A stretch of 64,000 nucleotides of DNA from Acidaminococcus sp. (lineage in GTDB: Bacteria > Bacillota > Negativicutes > Acidaminococcales > Acidaminococcaceae): assembly GCA_019416065.1 (NCBI GenBank), contig DXYB01000004.1, forward strand, positions 12,958-76,957, written 5' to 3'. The translations under genes were made by a program, and so were the position numbers. Positions 42,442 to 50,341 of the stretch are shown here, piece by piece. The notes under the pieces are model-generated. The model was not told where the DNA came from. It did no database searches and was given only the letters and a program-made list of their open reading frames with translations. Position 1 is the stretch's first letter. Every line of letters starts with the position of its first letter.

Positions 42442-42866
42442 TACAGTCCCATCCGTTCCTTGAATTTCGCCCGGTCCTCGTCCTTCCGTGCTTCTGCTTC
42501 TTTGTACGGATCAGGCCATTCCCGTCCATCGTTCAACCGCCACATGTGCAGGCAGTTTTTTGCCAAATTGACGTATTCAGACTTTTTCGGATGAAACTCC
42601 ACCGCTTCTTCCTCCGGGAGGAAGAACATATCCTTGATTTCGCACATCTCCTCCCAGGTAGGAATCTTGTTCGGCTTATCAAGCGGGGTCACACTCACAT
42701 GGTCCCAGCCGCCACCGTCCGTAGCGATAACTTGAAACCGCCGTCCGCTCTTGAAAGTCCGTACCCGGAACACTCCGTTCCCCTTCGTGTTTCCGCCGAA
42801 AAACGAGATGCTGATTAGTACCGCGTTCGGCACACGGCATTTGTCCAGTTCATGCAGGTCTCTCAT
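42441..42866 (-). CDS. DUF7694-like early protein
   Basis: The 141-residue product begins MRDLHELDKCRVPNAVLISI and has the conserved stretch GGGWDHVSVTPLDKPNKIPT followed by WEEMCEIKDMFF and HPKKSEYVNLAKNCLHMW. I connect it to DUF7694 proteins from Firmicutes phages by memory of that pattern. Function unknown. It overlaps the HNH gene by one base. Confidence 0.6.
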   Translation of the reverse strand: MRDLHELDKCRVPNAVLISISFFGGNTKGNGVFRVRTFKSGRRFQVIATDGGGWDHVSVTPLDKPNKIPTWEEMCEIKDMFFLPEEEAVEFHPKKSEYVNLAKNCLHMWRLNDGREWPDPYKEAEARKDEDRAKFKERMGL

Positions 42867-43035
42867 TATCCCCGTCCCCTTTCGTCAGCGCCTGGATGAC
42901 CATTCGCTGCACGTCACATTTCGTGCACAGCTGGCTAATAATTGCCTGGTATTGGTCAATCTCCTGGCGCAGGTGGTGGTTCTCCATCTCCAGCAGTTCA
43001 ATGGTTTCGTCTTTGGTCGGTTCTTCAATCGACAT
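42850..43035 (-). CDS. Small coiled-coil early protein
   Basis: From the ATG at 43035 the product has 61 residues: MSIEEPTKDETIELLEMENH, then HLRQEIDQYQAIISQLCTK. AGGAGG precedes this ATG, whereas the longer frame runs through the upstream gene. It overlaps both neighbours by about 11-17 bases. Function unknown. Confidence 0.55.
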   Translation of the reverse strand: MSIEEPTKDETIELLEMENHHLRQEIDQYQAIISQLCTKCDVQRMVIQALTKGDGDNERPA

Positions 43036-43267
43036 TTTCGTCAACCTCCTGATAGATTTTCCGGTTCTCAAGGAGTCTTTTGTAGGCTTCTCCAGCCTTC
43101 TCCCTGGCTTCTCTGAGCCGTTCAACAGGCACGCTTCCGGGATCATTGATTTCAGCAAGTAACACTTCCAGAAGTTCATTTTCCGCATCATCGTATTTGT
43201 CAAACACAGTGGTCCCGAACGTATAAACGTAGCTTGCACCTAGTTGGAACGATGGTTCTTTCAGCAT
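43025..43267 (-). CDS. Hypothetical early protein
   Basis: The 80-residue product has an Asp/Glu-rich helical centre (DKYDDAENELLEVLLAEIND) and ends VPVERLREAREKAGEAYKRL and a short tail. The ATG overlaps the stop of the preceding zinc-ribbon gene. No family recognised. Confidence 0.5.
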   Translation of the reverse strand: MLKEPSFQLGASYVYTFGTTVFDKYDDAENELLEVLLAEINDPGSVPVERLREAREKAGEAYKRLLENRKIYQEVDENVD

Positions 43268-43440
43268 TGGCCTTCCTCCTGTTCATACTTGTGCTTGCAG
43301 CTTTCACAGCAGAAGTACAGCTTATGCCCGTGCTTCTGGAGAAAGTTGGTATACCTGCCTTGCGGGGGCAGTCTAAAGATTTTTCCACAACGGCAGCAAA
43401 CTCGCTGCCGTCTGTAGAATCCTTTCAGTCCTTCGTGCAT
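43261..43440 (-). CDS. 59-residue zinc-ribbon protein
   Basis: The short gene encodes MHEGLKGFYRRQRVCCRCGK, then IFRLPPQGRYTNFLQKHG, HKLYFCCESC and KHKYEQEEGQC. Two C-x2-C pairs about 30 residues apart make a zinc ribbon. The stop overlaps the next ATG (ATGCTGA), so the gene is part of the operon. Upstream, a 10-codon frame (MSNTKIRLTA) begins on the previous stop and may be a leader or a remnant. Confidence 0.6.
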   Translation of the reverse strand: MHEGLKGFYRRQRVCCRCGKIFRLPPQGRYTNFLQKHGHKLYFCCESCKHKYEQEEGQC

Positions 43441-43478
43441 AGCACCCCGCCTCTCAAGCAGTCAGTCTGATCTTGGTG

Positions 43479-43943
43479 TTACTCATGGTCTTTGCCCCCT
43501 TCTTTTATCTCATTCGGTTTATCGGTCTCTGGATAGTTCATGACTTCCTCAATGGCAGCCTGAACAAATTTGCAGGCCGGTTCGTCAAGGTGGTGGTCTC
43601 CGGACCAATGGTGCCAGTCTTTTAAGCTCCTGTCTATGCCTAAGTTGATGAGGCTTTCAAGGATTTCGAAGCTTTTGAAATCGTCCAGGTTAAACTCGCC
43701 TTGATCCCATATCTGGTCCTTGATGTACTCATTGATAAGGTCCTCTGCATCAACCTTGAAGTTCTCTTCCCGGATTAAATTGATGTATGCCAGCTTGTCT
43801 TGATAGCGGTAGTCCTCACGGGTTCCGTAGGTATAGTCTCGGAATGAGTCACGGATCTGCTGCCGAAATTCATCGGTCACAACAGATTTTGGAGTAATTC
43901 TTACTTCTACATCCCTGGGGAAATACAAAACCTTGCTTTTCAT
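43479..43943 (-). CDS. Hypothetical early protein
   Basis: The 154-residue product begins MKSKVLYFPRDVEVRITPKS and is mostly helical and acidic, with an acidic tail. AAAGGAGG precedes the ATG at 43943, so I use this start instead of 43970. No family recognised. Confidence 0.6.
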   Translation of the reverse strand: MKSKVLYFPRDVEVRITPKSVVTDEFRQQIRDSFRDYTYGTREDYRYQDKLAYINLIREENFKVDAEDLINEYIKDQIWDQGEFNLDDFKSFEILESLINLGIDRSLKDWHHWSGDHHLDEPACKFVQAAIEEVMNYPETDKPNEIKEGGKDHE

Positions 43944-43956
43944 GTCTCTGCCTCCT

Positions 43957-44163
43957 TTATTCGTCCTCAATGGTGATGAGCATCACTACGTCTTCGTTCT
44001 TATTGGCACATGCAACGATTTCAAGAATTTCTCGATTCTTGATTTCTTCGATGGAATCCCACGTCATAGCCGCCGGATCACCATTGAGCATGGTTTCTCC
44101 ATCCCGCGCCTGAACTTCAATGTTCGTATTCACAATCAGTGGAAACAGCTTCTTGAATCTCAT
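43957..44163 (-). CDS. Small early protein, paralogue 2 of the MRFKKLFPLI family
   Basis: The 68-residue product opens MRFKKLFPLIVNTNIEVQAR and ends in a beta strand motif (VVMLITIEDE), as does its paralogue at 41572-41820 (VAVTAITINDP). The two copies lie 2 kb apart in the same operon. Function unknown. Confidence 0.55.
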   Translation of the reverse strand: MRFKKLFPLIVNTNIEVQARDGETMLNGDPAAMTWDSIEEIKNREILEIVACANKNEDVVMLITIEDE

Positions 44164-44990
44164 TGTTTGCCTCCTATTCTCTGGTTCCTCCCGGTCACAT
44201 ACAGTCCATAGGGATTAATCATCTCGTAGATCCGGCTCCCCAGGGCTGTATCAATCACGGTAATGTCCTTGATGGGAAACTCGCTGGAAAAAATCGTGGT
44301 GAGATGGTTGATGTATCTGGCGTTGATAAGATCAAACATTAGTCTCAATTCCTCCCGGTCCACGTCAGCAAGGTGCCCGCCCTTCACGGTTCCCGCCAGC
44401 TTGAACAAATCGTCTATATACAAGTTCGGGACCGACTTCCATTTTTTCATGGCCGTGTCGTAGTCCTCCCGGTAGCCGGTAGCCGCCTTCAAGAGCTCAG
44501 GGACCTCGCTCCGGTAGGAAAAGTAATAGTGCGGTTCGCCGTATTTCCTGGTGAGTCCCTGGCACACCGCAATGCAGATGTGCGTCTTGCCCAGGCCGCT
44601 ACCGCCAAAGATACCGAACCCAGGCCCGTTCTTTTTATGGTACCGCAGATAATCCCTTGCCATGTTGAGCATCCTGGCAGCTGTCTGGCTCCGGCTGCCG
44701 TCAAAGCTCTCCAGGGTATACCGTTTGTAATCTTCCGGACTAATCCCGGATTGCTTCAAACGTCTGTTTACCTGTCTTTGTTCGTAACATTCCGAACAAT
44801 GGGCCATGTACGTGCGTCCGTTCTTGTTCACTTCAATCCACCCGGTGTTGTGGCACTGGGGACAAACAATCCCATCTTCCGGAGGGCCCGGCAGCACCAC
44901 CACATTTTTGTGCTGAGCTGCCTTCTGTCTGATCCGCTCCAGCATGGCGCGGAAATCATCGTCCTGGACGGTTGCTTCAGCCTTTTTCAC
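44160..44990 (-). CDS. DnaC/DnaI-type helicase loader
   Basis: The 276-residue protein (GTG start at 44990, GGAGG 9 bases upstream) has an N-terminal zinc ribbon (CPQCHNTGWIEV, then HCSECYEQR), Walker A GGSGLGKTH near residue 135, and Walker B NLYIDDLFK near residue 195. It also has an arginine-finger region SRIYEM. It is an AAA+ ATPase of the IstB/DnaC group that places the replicative helicase on the phage origin. No phage DnaB gene is visible, so it probably recruits the host helicase. It lies downstream of the replication initiator gene. Confidence 0.85.
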   Translation of the reverse strand: MKKAEATVQDDDFRAMLERIRQKAAQHKNVVVLPGPPEDGIVCPQCHNTGWIEVNKNGRTYMAHCSECYEQRQVNRRLKQSGISPEDYKRYTLESFDGSRSQTAARMLNMARDYLRYHKKNGPGFGIFGGSGLGKTHICIAVCQGLTRKYGEPHYYFSYRSEVPELLKAATGYREDYDTAMKKWKSVPNLYIDDLFKLAGTVKGGHLADVDREELRLMFDLINARYINHLTTIFSSEFPIKDITVIDTALGSRIYEMINPYGLYVTGRNQRIGGKQ

Positions 44991-45246
44991 GTGTCTCGCC
45001 TCCCTCGATATTCTCAACTCTTTCCAGGCTGTAGTAGCCAAGTTTCCCGTTGGAGAGTCTTACGTGGATTTCCCGCGGGTACAGCTCGTCTTTGACTCCC
45101 TGGACCTTGTAGGGAGTCCGGTAGCCCAGGTATGAGCAGATTCCCAAAGGCTTTATATGCAGCTTTTCATGCGCTTCACATTCCTCCGCGGTTTTAAAGA
45201 TTGAGCCGCAGGTTTCACATTGATACACTGTTTTCACTTTCCTCAT
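44977..45246 (-). CDS. C2H2-type zinc-finger protein
   Basis: The 89-residue product begins MRKVKTVYQCETCGSIFKTA and continues EECEAHEKLHIKPLG, giving C-x2-C-x12-H-x4-H spacing. A second part (KDELYPREIHVRLSNGKLGY) may be a small beta domain. GGAGG lies 8 bases before the ATG at 45246. Its end overlaps the loader gene. Probably a DNA-binding accessory; function not known. Confidence 0.6.
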   Translation of the reverse strand: MRKVKTVYQCETCGSIFKTAEECEAHEKLHIKPLGICSYLGYRTPYKVQGVKDELYPREIHVRLSNGKLGYYSLERVENIEGGETREKG

Positions 45247-45363
45247 CCTCCATTCCTCCATATTTCGTTTCTGAGCGTTTTTCATACCGCCCGTATAAAC
45301 TCTACCTGTTTTTGATTTCATCGTTTTCTAGGCCGGTTTTTGTTCGTGCTAGGGCCATTGAGC

Positions 45364-46254
45364 TCAAAAAGGTATGTCGTTATATTGCTCATCAAGTACG
45401 GGAGCACTCTTTTTGTCAGGGATTTTCTTGTACCCTTTGGCTCTCCAGGCACGGAGAACCTTGTCGATGTACGCAATAGACCTTGCCTGATGGTCTATTG
45501 CTTCCTTGCAAGCAGCGATACACCATTCGTCGCCGTATTCATCCGCCAGATCAAGTAATCTTTCCCTCTCGTAACTGCTTGAAAGGGGAAAGACGTTCTT
45601 GTTGTAGAAGTCCACAGTTTTAACACCTACAGGAGATTGTTTACCGTGATTCCTTGTTAGTAGTTCTGTCTTAGAGAAGGTATTATTAAAAGCAGCAGCA
45701 GCAGCTAAACAATTATTTTTATTTTTAGAAGTAGTACCTTCTATATCTAGTTCTTCTTCTAATTCTTTTTCTTCTTCTAATTCTGTATGCGTCTCTTTAA
45801 CGTCTGTAGACGGTCTCGGAGACGTCTTGGAGACGTCTCTTTTTTGAGAAGTCGTTCCTAAAAGTAGAGTTTTTTGTTTTTCCCTCCACCTTTTCTGCCG
45901 TTCATGCTTCTTTTCTTTAGCTCTTTCAATGGCTGCCGTTTCACTCTGGTACTTTGTCCAGTTTGTCAAAGCATAGGTGCCTTCAATTTTTTCCATCATT
46001 CCAAACTTTATGAAGGTTTGCATGGCAATTCTTACGGTATTGATATTCTCACCGAAGATACTCGCAAACATTTCTTCGTTGTAAGGAATCTCTTTTGTAA
46101 AACGAAAGACACCTTCATTGTCTGTCTTTCCGGCAAAGCAAAGAAGTTTCAGCCAGATGACAAGCATGGCTTTTCCGTCCGGCATCAATTCAATGAGTTT
46201 GATTTTCTCATCGTCAAACATGGCCGTTGATAATTTGATCCATGGCCGTCCCAT
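45364..46254 (-). CDS. Phage replication initiator (replisome organiser + DnaD-like)
   Basis: The 296-residue protein starts with the phage replisome organiser N-terminal winged helix (MPDGKAMLVIWLKLLCFAGK, then FRFTKEIPYNEEMFASIFGE). A Lys/Glu/Arg-rich linker follows (about residues 115-175), then a DnaD/DnaB2-like C-terminal domain (VDFYNKNVFPLSSSYERERL, EYGDEWCIAACKEAIDHQAR). It binds the origin and recruits the helicase loader encoded downstream. The coding DNA for the linker contains direct repeats and a long AT-rich stretch, which may be the origin itself. Confidence 0.8.
   Translation of the reverse strand: MGRPWIKLSTAMFDDEKIKLIELMPDGKAMLVIWLKLLCFAGKTDNEGVFRFTKEIPYNEEMFASIFGENINTVRIAMQTFIKFGMMEKIEGTYALTNWTKYQSETAAIERAKEKKHERQKRWREKQKTLLLGTTSQKRDVSKTSPRPSTDVKETHTELEEEKELEEELDIEGTTSKNKNNCLAAAAAFNNTFSKTELLTRNHGKQSPVGVKTVDFYNKNVFPLSSSYERERLLDLADEYGDEWCIAACKEAIDHQARSIAYIDKVLRAWRAKGYKKIPDKKSAPVLDEQYNDIPF
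45690..45845. repeat. Candidate phage replication origin (iterons beside AT-rich DNA)
   Basis: GGAGACGTCT occurs at 45818-45827 and 45829-45838, in an 11-bp phase, next to the inverted repeat CGTCT-GT-AGACG (45801-45812). An AT-rich TTCTTCTTCTAATTC-type tract lies at about 45695-45785. Origins inside the initiator gene are usual in such phages. Confidence 0.4.
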
Positions 46255-46273
46255 GATTCAACACCTCCTTTCA

Positions 46274-46293
46274 GTGGGGAGAAATCTCCCCAC
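46274..46293 (-). other. Hairpin before the initiator ribosome binding site
   Basis: GTGGGGAGA (46274-46282) and TCTCCCCAC (46285-46293) form a 9-bp stem with a 2-base loop between recT and the initiator gene. It has no T-tract. In the minus-strand RNA it ends just before the AAAGGAGG of the initiator gene and may affect its translation or RNA stability. Confidence 0.45.
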
Positions 46294-46297
46294 CTGG

Positions 46298-47215
46298 TTA
46301 TTTGTCTCCCAGTTCTTCAGGAGTGAAAGGAGTGCCGGGGTCAATGGTGCCCTGGGGCTGTTCCTGATCCGGAGCTTCCTCTGCTTCGCTGGCGTTAACG
46401 TCCACCACATAGTCCGGCTTGTCCTCATCGTCAAAGGTGCCGGTGGCAATCGCCTGGGCTGCCCGCAGTACGGAGGGATCCGCACTCTGATACGTAACAC
46501 TCATAAGTCCCCACTTGCCAATCAGTTTACGCATGATGGTCTTTCTCATCATGGCATCCGGGTTTTCTTTCCAACCACGGCTCATATAGTCGCCGTGGCG
46601 AAACTTCTTTTCGTGGGCCTCCAGCTGTTTCACGGTCATGTAAATGGTCTTTTCCATGCCGTTAATCATCTGGAAATAACCAACATAGCCGATAATGGGC
46701 GCTTTCTCCCGTTCATCTTCATCTTCGATAAATTCCAGTTCAATATCTTCCCGGAGGCGGTCATAAGATTTCAGCTCACCAGCTCTGACATCCACAACGT
46801 TGATCCGTTTGTATACGCCAGTCCGCAGGGCCAGCTGAAGCATGCCTTTATATCCCATAATGAAGCTGGCTTCCACCCGGTTCCGCTTGCTGTTGCGGAA
46901 AGGAACAAGGTACGCATATCCCAGCGCCGGGTTAATGGGAAGGTCAAAGGATGCTGCCTGGAGTGCGCTCTGAATAATGGTCACAGGAGCATCATGGAAG
47001 GCAGACATAAGCGCGCTGTCCGCGTTCATGAGGCTCACAATGCTGCTGATGAATTGCGGGGACCGCTTACCCAGCAGTTCATCGAACCGCTTCTGATACC
47101 CTTCTTTGCTCAGCAGCATGTTCATCAATGCCGCAGTTGACTCTTTCGCCTGCGGCTGTGCCTGGGTCATTTGTGCCTGCCGTTTCGCCATTAATCCACC
47201 GTTGATACTAGTCAT
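46298..47215 (-). CDS. recT: RecT single-strand annealing protein
   Basis: The 305-residue protein matches RecT along most of its length: SALQAASFDLPINPALGYAY, LVPFRN, FIMGYKGMLQLALRTG and the later WKENPDAMMRKTIMRKLIGK. It anneals single DNA strands made by the exonuclease encoded upstream, supporting recombination and concatemer formation. AGGAGG precedes the ATG. The C-terminus is acidic (DEDKPDYVVDVNASEAEEAP). Confidence 0.9.
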   Translation of the reverse strand: MTSINGGLMAKRQAQMTQAQPQAKESTAALMNMLLSKEGYQKRFDELLGKRSPQFISSIVSLMNADSALMSAFHDAPVTIIQSALQAASFDLPINPALGYAYLVPFRNSKRNRVEASFIMGYKGMLQLALRTGVYKRINVVDVRAGELKSYDRLREDIELEFIEDEDEREKAPIIGYVGYFQMINGMEKTIYMTVKQLEAHEKKFRHGDYMSRGWKENPDAMMRKTIMRKLIGKWGLMSVTYQSADPSVLRAAQAIATGTFDDEDKPDYVVDVNASEAEEAPDQEQPQGTIDPGTPFTPEELGDK

Positions 47216-47229
47216 GATTTATTCCTCCT

Positions 47230-48174
47230 TTAATCCTTTACACGTAATACCCGAACAGGATTCCCGATTTTTTTGCAGGCTTCGAACGCCTGCGGGAAAT
47301 CCTTTTGTAATTTTTTACGGTCGATAGTCACCCGCCCGGCCTGGCTTTTCCAGGTGAATACCCTTCCGGAGCAGGTGCCGACTTCGTTGTCGCCCAGAAT
47401 CGTACACAGTCTGTTTTTCGCCGCCTCAAAGAATAGTTTCGCGGTGTCGTAGTTCTCTTTTGCTGTGTCATATTCTTTCAAAGCATCGGCGGCTGTTGGA
47501 AATTCCACCGGATCAGTCTGGCCACCGTGGAACTTTTCGGTTAAAGCCTTCTGGCAATCGGTGCTGCCGTCCACCGTTGGCATTTCACCGCCGATTACAT
47601 TCTTTTCCCAGAAGTCTTTCTCCATCTGGAAAAGCAGCTTTATATCCTCCTCGTTCCGGGGGACTTCCTTCTGTATGTAGTGTTGCCCGCCGATGAGACA
47701 GGCAATATACCACTTGCTAATCCCCGTAACCAGCATGTAATGTTGACATTGGAGATAGTAAGAATCTGGAATGTTGTCGTCAGTCCAGGCCGCTTCCGCC
47801 CGCGCATTGGCCGTCTTGATTTCCAGGCCGGCATCTTCTCCGGCTACCAGCCGGTCCACATTAGCAAACAGCCAGGGATATTCAGTGCTCTGAACCATAC
47901 CCTGCCGGTGCACCTTCTTTCCGGTGACTTCCGTAAACCGGTCAGCCACAACTGGTTCCAGCTTAGTCCCCCAGAGAACGGCTTCATTGTCGGACAGATC
48001 ATCCGGTTCCGCTTGTCCGGTCTTTTCCATCCAGAGCTTCCAGGCGCTTTTCCACGGATTGACACCGGCAATCACTCCGGCATCACTCCCGCCGATTCCT
48101 TTATTCCGCAGGTCAAGCCATGCTTGATGGTCTTTCATCTGTTCTACGCTCATAATGAGCTTGCAGTTTTTCAT
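47230..48174 (-). CDS. YqaJ-type 5'-3' exonuclease
   Basis: The 314-residue protein carries the YqaJ/lambda-Exo nuclease core: WLDLRNKGIGGSDAGVIAGV, LWGTKLEPVVADRF, an ANVDRLV Asp and LEIKTANA with the E-x-K catalytic pair. A helical C-terminal domain follows. It degrades one strand from double-strand ends and works with RecT, encoded directly downstream 15 bases away. The length is usual for phage forms. Confidence 0.85.
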   Translation of the reverse strand: MKNCKLIMSVEQMKDHQAWLDLRNKGIGGSDAGVIAGVNPWKSAWKLWMEKTGQAEPDDLSDNEAVLWGTKLEPVVADRFTEVTGKKVHRQGMVQSTEYPWLFANVDRLVAGEDAGLEIKTANARAEAAWTDDNIPDSYYLQCQHYMLVTGISKWYIACLIGGQHYIQKEVPRNEEDIKLLFQMEKDFWEKNVIGGEMPTVDGSTDCQKALTEKFHGGQTDPVEFPTAADALKEYDTAKENYDTAKLFFEAAKNRLCTILGDNEVGTCSGRVFTWKSQAGRVTIDRKKLQKDFPQAFEACKKIGNPVRVLRVKD

Positions 48175-48653
48175 GGTTCTTCCTTTCTCGTTACGTCCAT
48201 ACCGGCCTCCAGTCCCAGGAGGTATGACCGCATCCAGGCTATAATTTCCCGTTGCTGTTTTTCGCTGCCTTCTCTGAGCACGTCCTTAACGGCTATGTTC
48301 AGCTTCGCGATTAAGTCAATCGTAGAAGGCGTTGTTTTAGCAACGTTTCTAGGGGGGGTGGCAGCTTCATCCGTTGCTTGCACGGGAGCTTCTGCCACCT
48401 TTAACACCCGCTTTCGTTCACCGTATGAAACGCGTAACGGCTCTATCGACGTTACATCGTCCGGAATATCCAGCAGCTTACGGACTTTTTGGGCGGTAAG
48501 GTAATCGCTTGGCAATCGGTTATTCGCTTCACAAGCGCTCCAGGTTCCGCTTTTTATGCCGATTTTACGGGCAAAGGATGCCCCGGTCTTGTAGCCCTTT
48601 GCTTTCCTTCTGTTCCTCAGTGAGAAGGAGGGAAGGTGTTCTACAGTTATCAT
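48171..48653 (-). CDS. Hypothetical protein with HTH-like start
   Basis: The 160-residue product has an N-terminal HTH-like region (GASFARKIGIKSGTWSACEA, then NNRLPSDYLTAQKVRKLLDI) resembling XRE regulators, and a helical C-terminus. It overlaps the exonuclease gene by 4 bases. Probably a regulator of the early operon; not proven. Confidence 0.5.
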   Translation of the reverse strand: MITVEHLPSFSLRNRRKAKGYKTGASFARKIGIKSGTWSACEANNRLPSDYLTAQKVRKLLDIPDDVTSIEPLRVSYGERKRVLKVAEAPVQATDEAATPPRNVAKTTPSTIDLIAKLNIAVKDVLREGSEKQQREIIAWMRSYLLGLEAGMDVTRKEEP

Positions 48654-48979
48654 GATTTTCCCTCCTCTTGCATAAGCGTTCTGACCTTCCAGGCAATCAT
48701 GAAATCAATCAGTTCCTGGTAAGTCATGTAGCTTTCATGGGATTCCTTCTTCGGCGGGTATCCTTCCCAGCCTTCCTTCTCACAACCGCTGATGTAGTTT
48801 GCATCCGTCTGTGCAAGGACCCGGCTGTCGTAATACTCGACCGTACCTTCCCTGGTGTAAACGTCCGTGTAGTTTACCGTCTGCACCATCTTGACGTTCC
48901 GTTCCAGGTGGTACGTGCCGTCCTGATCCTTGACCACCTTCCAGCCGGAGCGACTTATTTCCAGCATCTTGTTTGCCAT
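48650..48979 (-). CDS. Hypothetical early protein
   Basis: The 109-residue product (MANKMLEISRSGWKVVKDQD at its start) is a beta-rich small protein with a helical end. AGGAGG precedes the ATG. The 5' region overlaps a plus-strand extended -10 promoter for a small RNA candidate at 48995-49070. Function unknown. Confidence 0.55.
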   Translation of the reverse strand: MANKMLEISRSGWKVVKDQDGTYHLERNVKMVQTVNYTDVYTREGTVEYYDSRVLAQTDANYISGCEKEGWEGYPPKKESHESYMTYQELIDFMIAWKVRTLMQEEGKS

Positions 48980-49070
48980 TTTCTGCCTCCTGTGTGTTAT
49001 AATGAGGCTATAGCTCTTTAATAAGAGTTGTTCCCATTATTTCCCCGTGCCGCCACACGGGGATTTTTTT
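48973..49070 (+). ncRNA. Candidate 62-nt small RNA
   Basis: An extended -10 box, TGTTATAAT, lies at 48995-49003, with a weak TTGCCA at 48973-48978 (19-base spacing). A predicted RNA from about 49010 contains the hairpin CTCTT-TAAT-AAGAG and ends in a GC-rich stem, CCCCGTG (49043-49049)/CACGGGG (49056-49062), followed by ATTTTTTTA. It is antisense to the 3' end of the 49037-49648 gene, whose last codons form the stem. Confidence 0.5.
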
Positions 49071-49648
49071 ATAGTCTCTGCTTGCGTTCTCAGGATTTTT
49101 TCAATCTTTTTTGCTGCCTGGATGAAGTCTGCTCTGGACTTCTCCATGACTCCGAACAGAGTCAACAAATCTTCGGATTCAATCGGGTTCTCCCGGATTG
49201 ATTTATTCACTTTAGCCAGTTCCTTTTTAAGATACTGGCCGCAGCTTGCACAGTATTTCCGGTTCCCATTTTTTGTCTGCATAATCTGTTCACCGCACCG
49301 CTTGCAGTAAGTGATCCGTGGTTTCACGTTCTTTTTACTGGCATTGGTGCGCGGTCCCCCGGTGAACTTTTTCCATACCTTTTCAACCTTCACCGGTTTT
49401 ACTTGTGAAATGTGGTTTAGCTCCACATTCCTGACTAGTGTTTTCAGGTCGGCTTCCGGCAACAGTTTTAAGATTTTGGTCAACGGAGTGTTGAACCATC
49501 TGGAATATTCCGCTGACTGAAAATACTCCAGAGCCTCCGGATCAGTGGGATTCTTTTTTAGTTTCACAAAGAATCCCAACATAATGTCCTGTGCCATTCC
49601 GCCCACATCACGGAACTCCTCCGATTCCATTTGATCCCGTTCAATCAT
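49037..49648 (-). CDS. Hypothetical protein with zinc ribbon
   Basis: The 203-residue protein is helical with a central zinc ribbon (CKRCGEQIMQTKNGNRKYCA, then SCGQYLKKEL), residues about 115-140, and a basic N-terminal half. It may bind DNA. The last codons (KSPCGGTGK) are encoded by the GC-rich stem of the plus-strand terminator. No family recognised. Confidence 0.55.
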   Translation of the reverse strand: MIERDQMESEEFRDVGGMAQDIMLGFFVKLKKNPTDPEALEYFQSAEYSRWFNTPLTKILKLLPEADLKTLVRNVELNHISQVKPVKVEKVWKKFTGGPRTNASKKNVKPRITYCKRCGEQIMQTKNGNRKYCASCGQYLKKELAKVNKSIRENPIESEDLLTLFGVMEKSRADFIQAAKKIEKILRTQAETIKKSPCGGTGK

Positions 49649-49660
49649 GGCCGCCTCCTT

Positions 49661-50014
49661 TCAGTTCATAATGTCTTTAAGACCAGGATCCAGAATGGTT
49701 TTCACTTCTGCATGGTTGAATCCCATGCCCTTCAATATCATCTCAACTACTCTTTGAAGAACTTCCAGTTCAACTTCTGGAGGCAGTTTTTCTTTCTTAA
49801 TCGTGTTTACCAGCAGCCCGGAGGACACTGCAAGGACCATACTCAGCCCCAGGTTATCCGTCATTCTGATGTCAGGTTCGATGTCCTCCCGTTCTTCTTC
49901 GCCATCTTCAATATCAGTGGCCGCGATAAAGAACTGCTTGAAACCTGCGTCCTTCAGGGCTTTTTCGGCTTTCTTGAAAGCAGGCCCGTTTGAAGCTGTC
50001 TTATTGAATTTCAT
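49661..50014 (-). CDS. Hypothetical early protein
   Basis: The 117-residue product begins MKFNKTASNGPAFKKAEKAL and has an acidic centre (DIEDGEEEREDIEPDIRMTD). GGGGGTG fits the ATG at 50014 better than the GTG at 50023. No family recognised. Confidence 0.55.
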   Translation of the reverse strand: MKFNKTASNGPAFKKAEKALKDAGFKQFFIAATDIEDGEEEREDIEPDIRMTDNLGLSMVLAVSSGLLVNTIKKEKLPPEVELEVLQRVVEMILKGMGFNHAEVKTILDPGLKDIMN

Positions 50015-50019
50015 TATTT

Positions 50020-50238
50020 TCACCCCCAGATTGCCAGGTTGATAGCGACAATCATCAGGCTGATTGCCCCGAAGAAGCCAATTACCATGCCTTGGAACCG
50101 GGGACCCAGGACGTCGAATCCGTCAGCGATAACGTCAATTAGCCAGGCCATCAGGCTTAAAGCCATCCTGATTACGATGTAGGGCACCAGAATCAGCGAC
50201 ACAAGAAACGGTGCATTTTTTCTCTGTTTCCTTTCCAT
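50020..50238 (-). CDS. Small two-helix membrane protein
   Basis: The 72-residue product begins MERKQRKNAPFLVSLILVPY and has two hydrophobic segments (residues 11-35 and about 48-71). AAAGGAGG lies before the ATG at 50238. It is near the start of the early operon, where small membrane proteins that block superinfection are often found. Function unknown. Confidence 0.55.
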   Translation of the reverse strand: MERKQRKNAPFLVSLILVPYIVIRMALSLMAWLIDVIADGFDVLGPRFQGMVIGFFGAISLMIVAINLAIWG

Positions 50239-50341
50239 CTTCATTCCTCCTTTTATTGGCAAGCCAGGCCACGTATTCAGCCTGGTGGGTGTTGACGTAT
50301 TCCATAATCAGGTCAGCTAGCTCTCTCATTTTCTTCCTCAT
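50135..50341 (-). CDS. Possible small early protein
   Basis: The frame gives 68 residues starting MRKKMRELADLIMEYVNTHQ. Its first half looks protein-like, but the second half overlaps the membrane-protein gene by 104 bases in another frame. Translation is uncertain. Confidence 0.3.
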   Translation of the reverse strand: MRKKMRELADLIMEYVNTHQAEYVAWLANKRRNEDGKETEKKCTVSCVADSGALHRNQDGFKPDGLAN

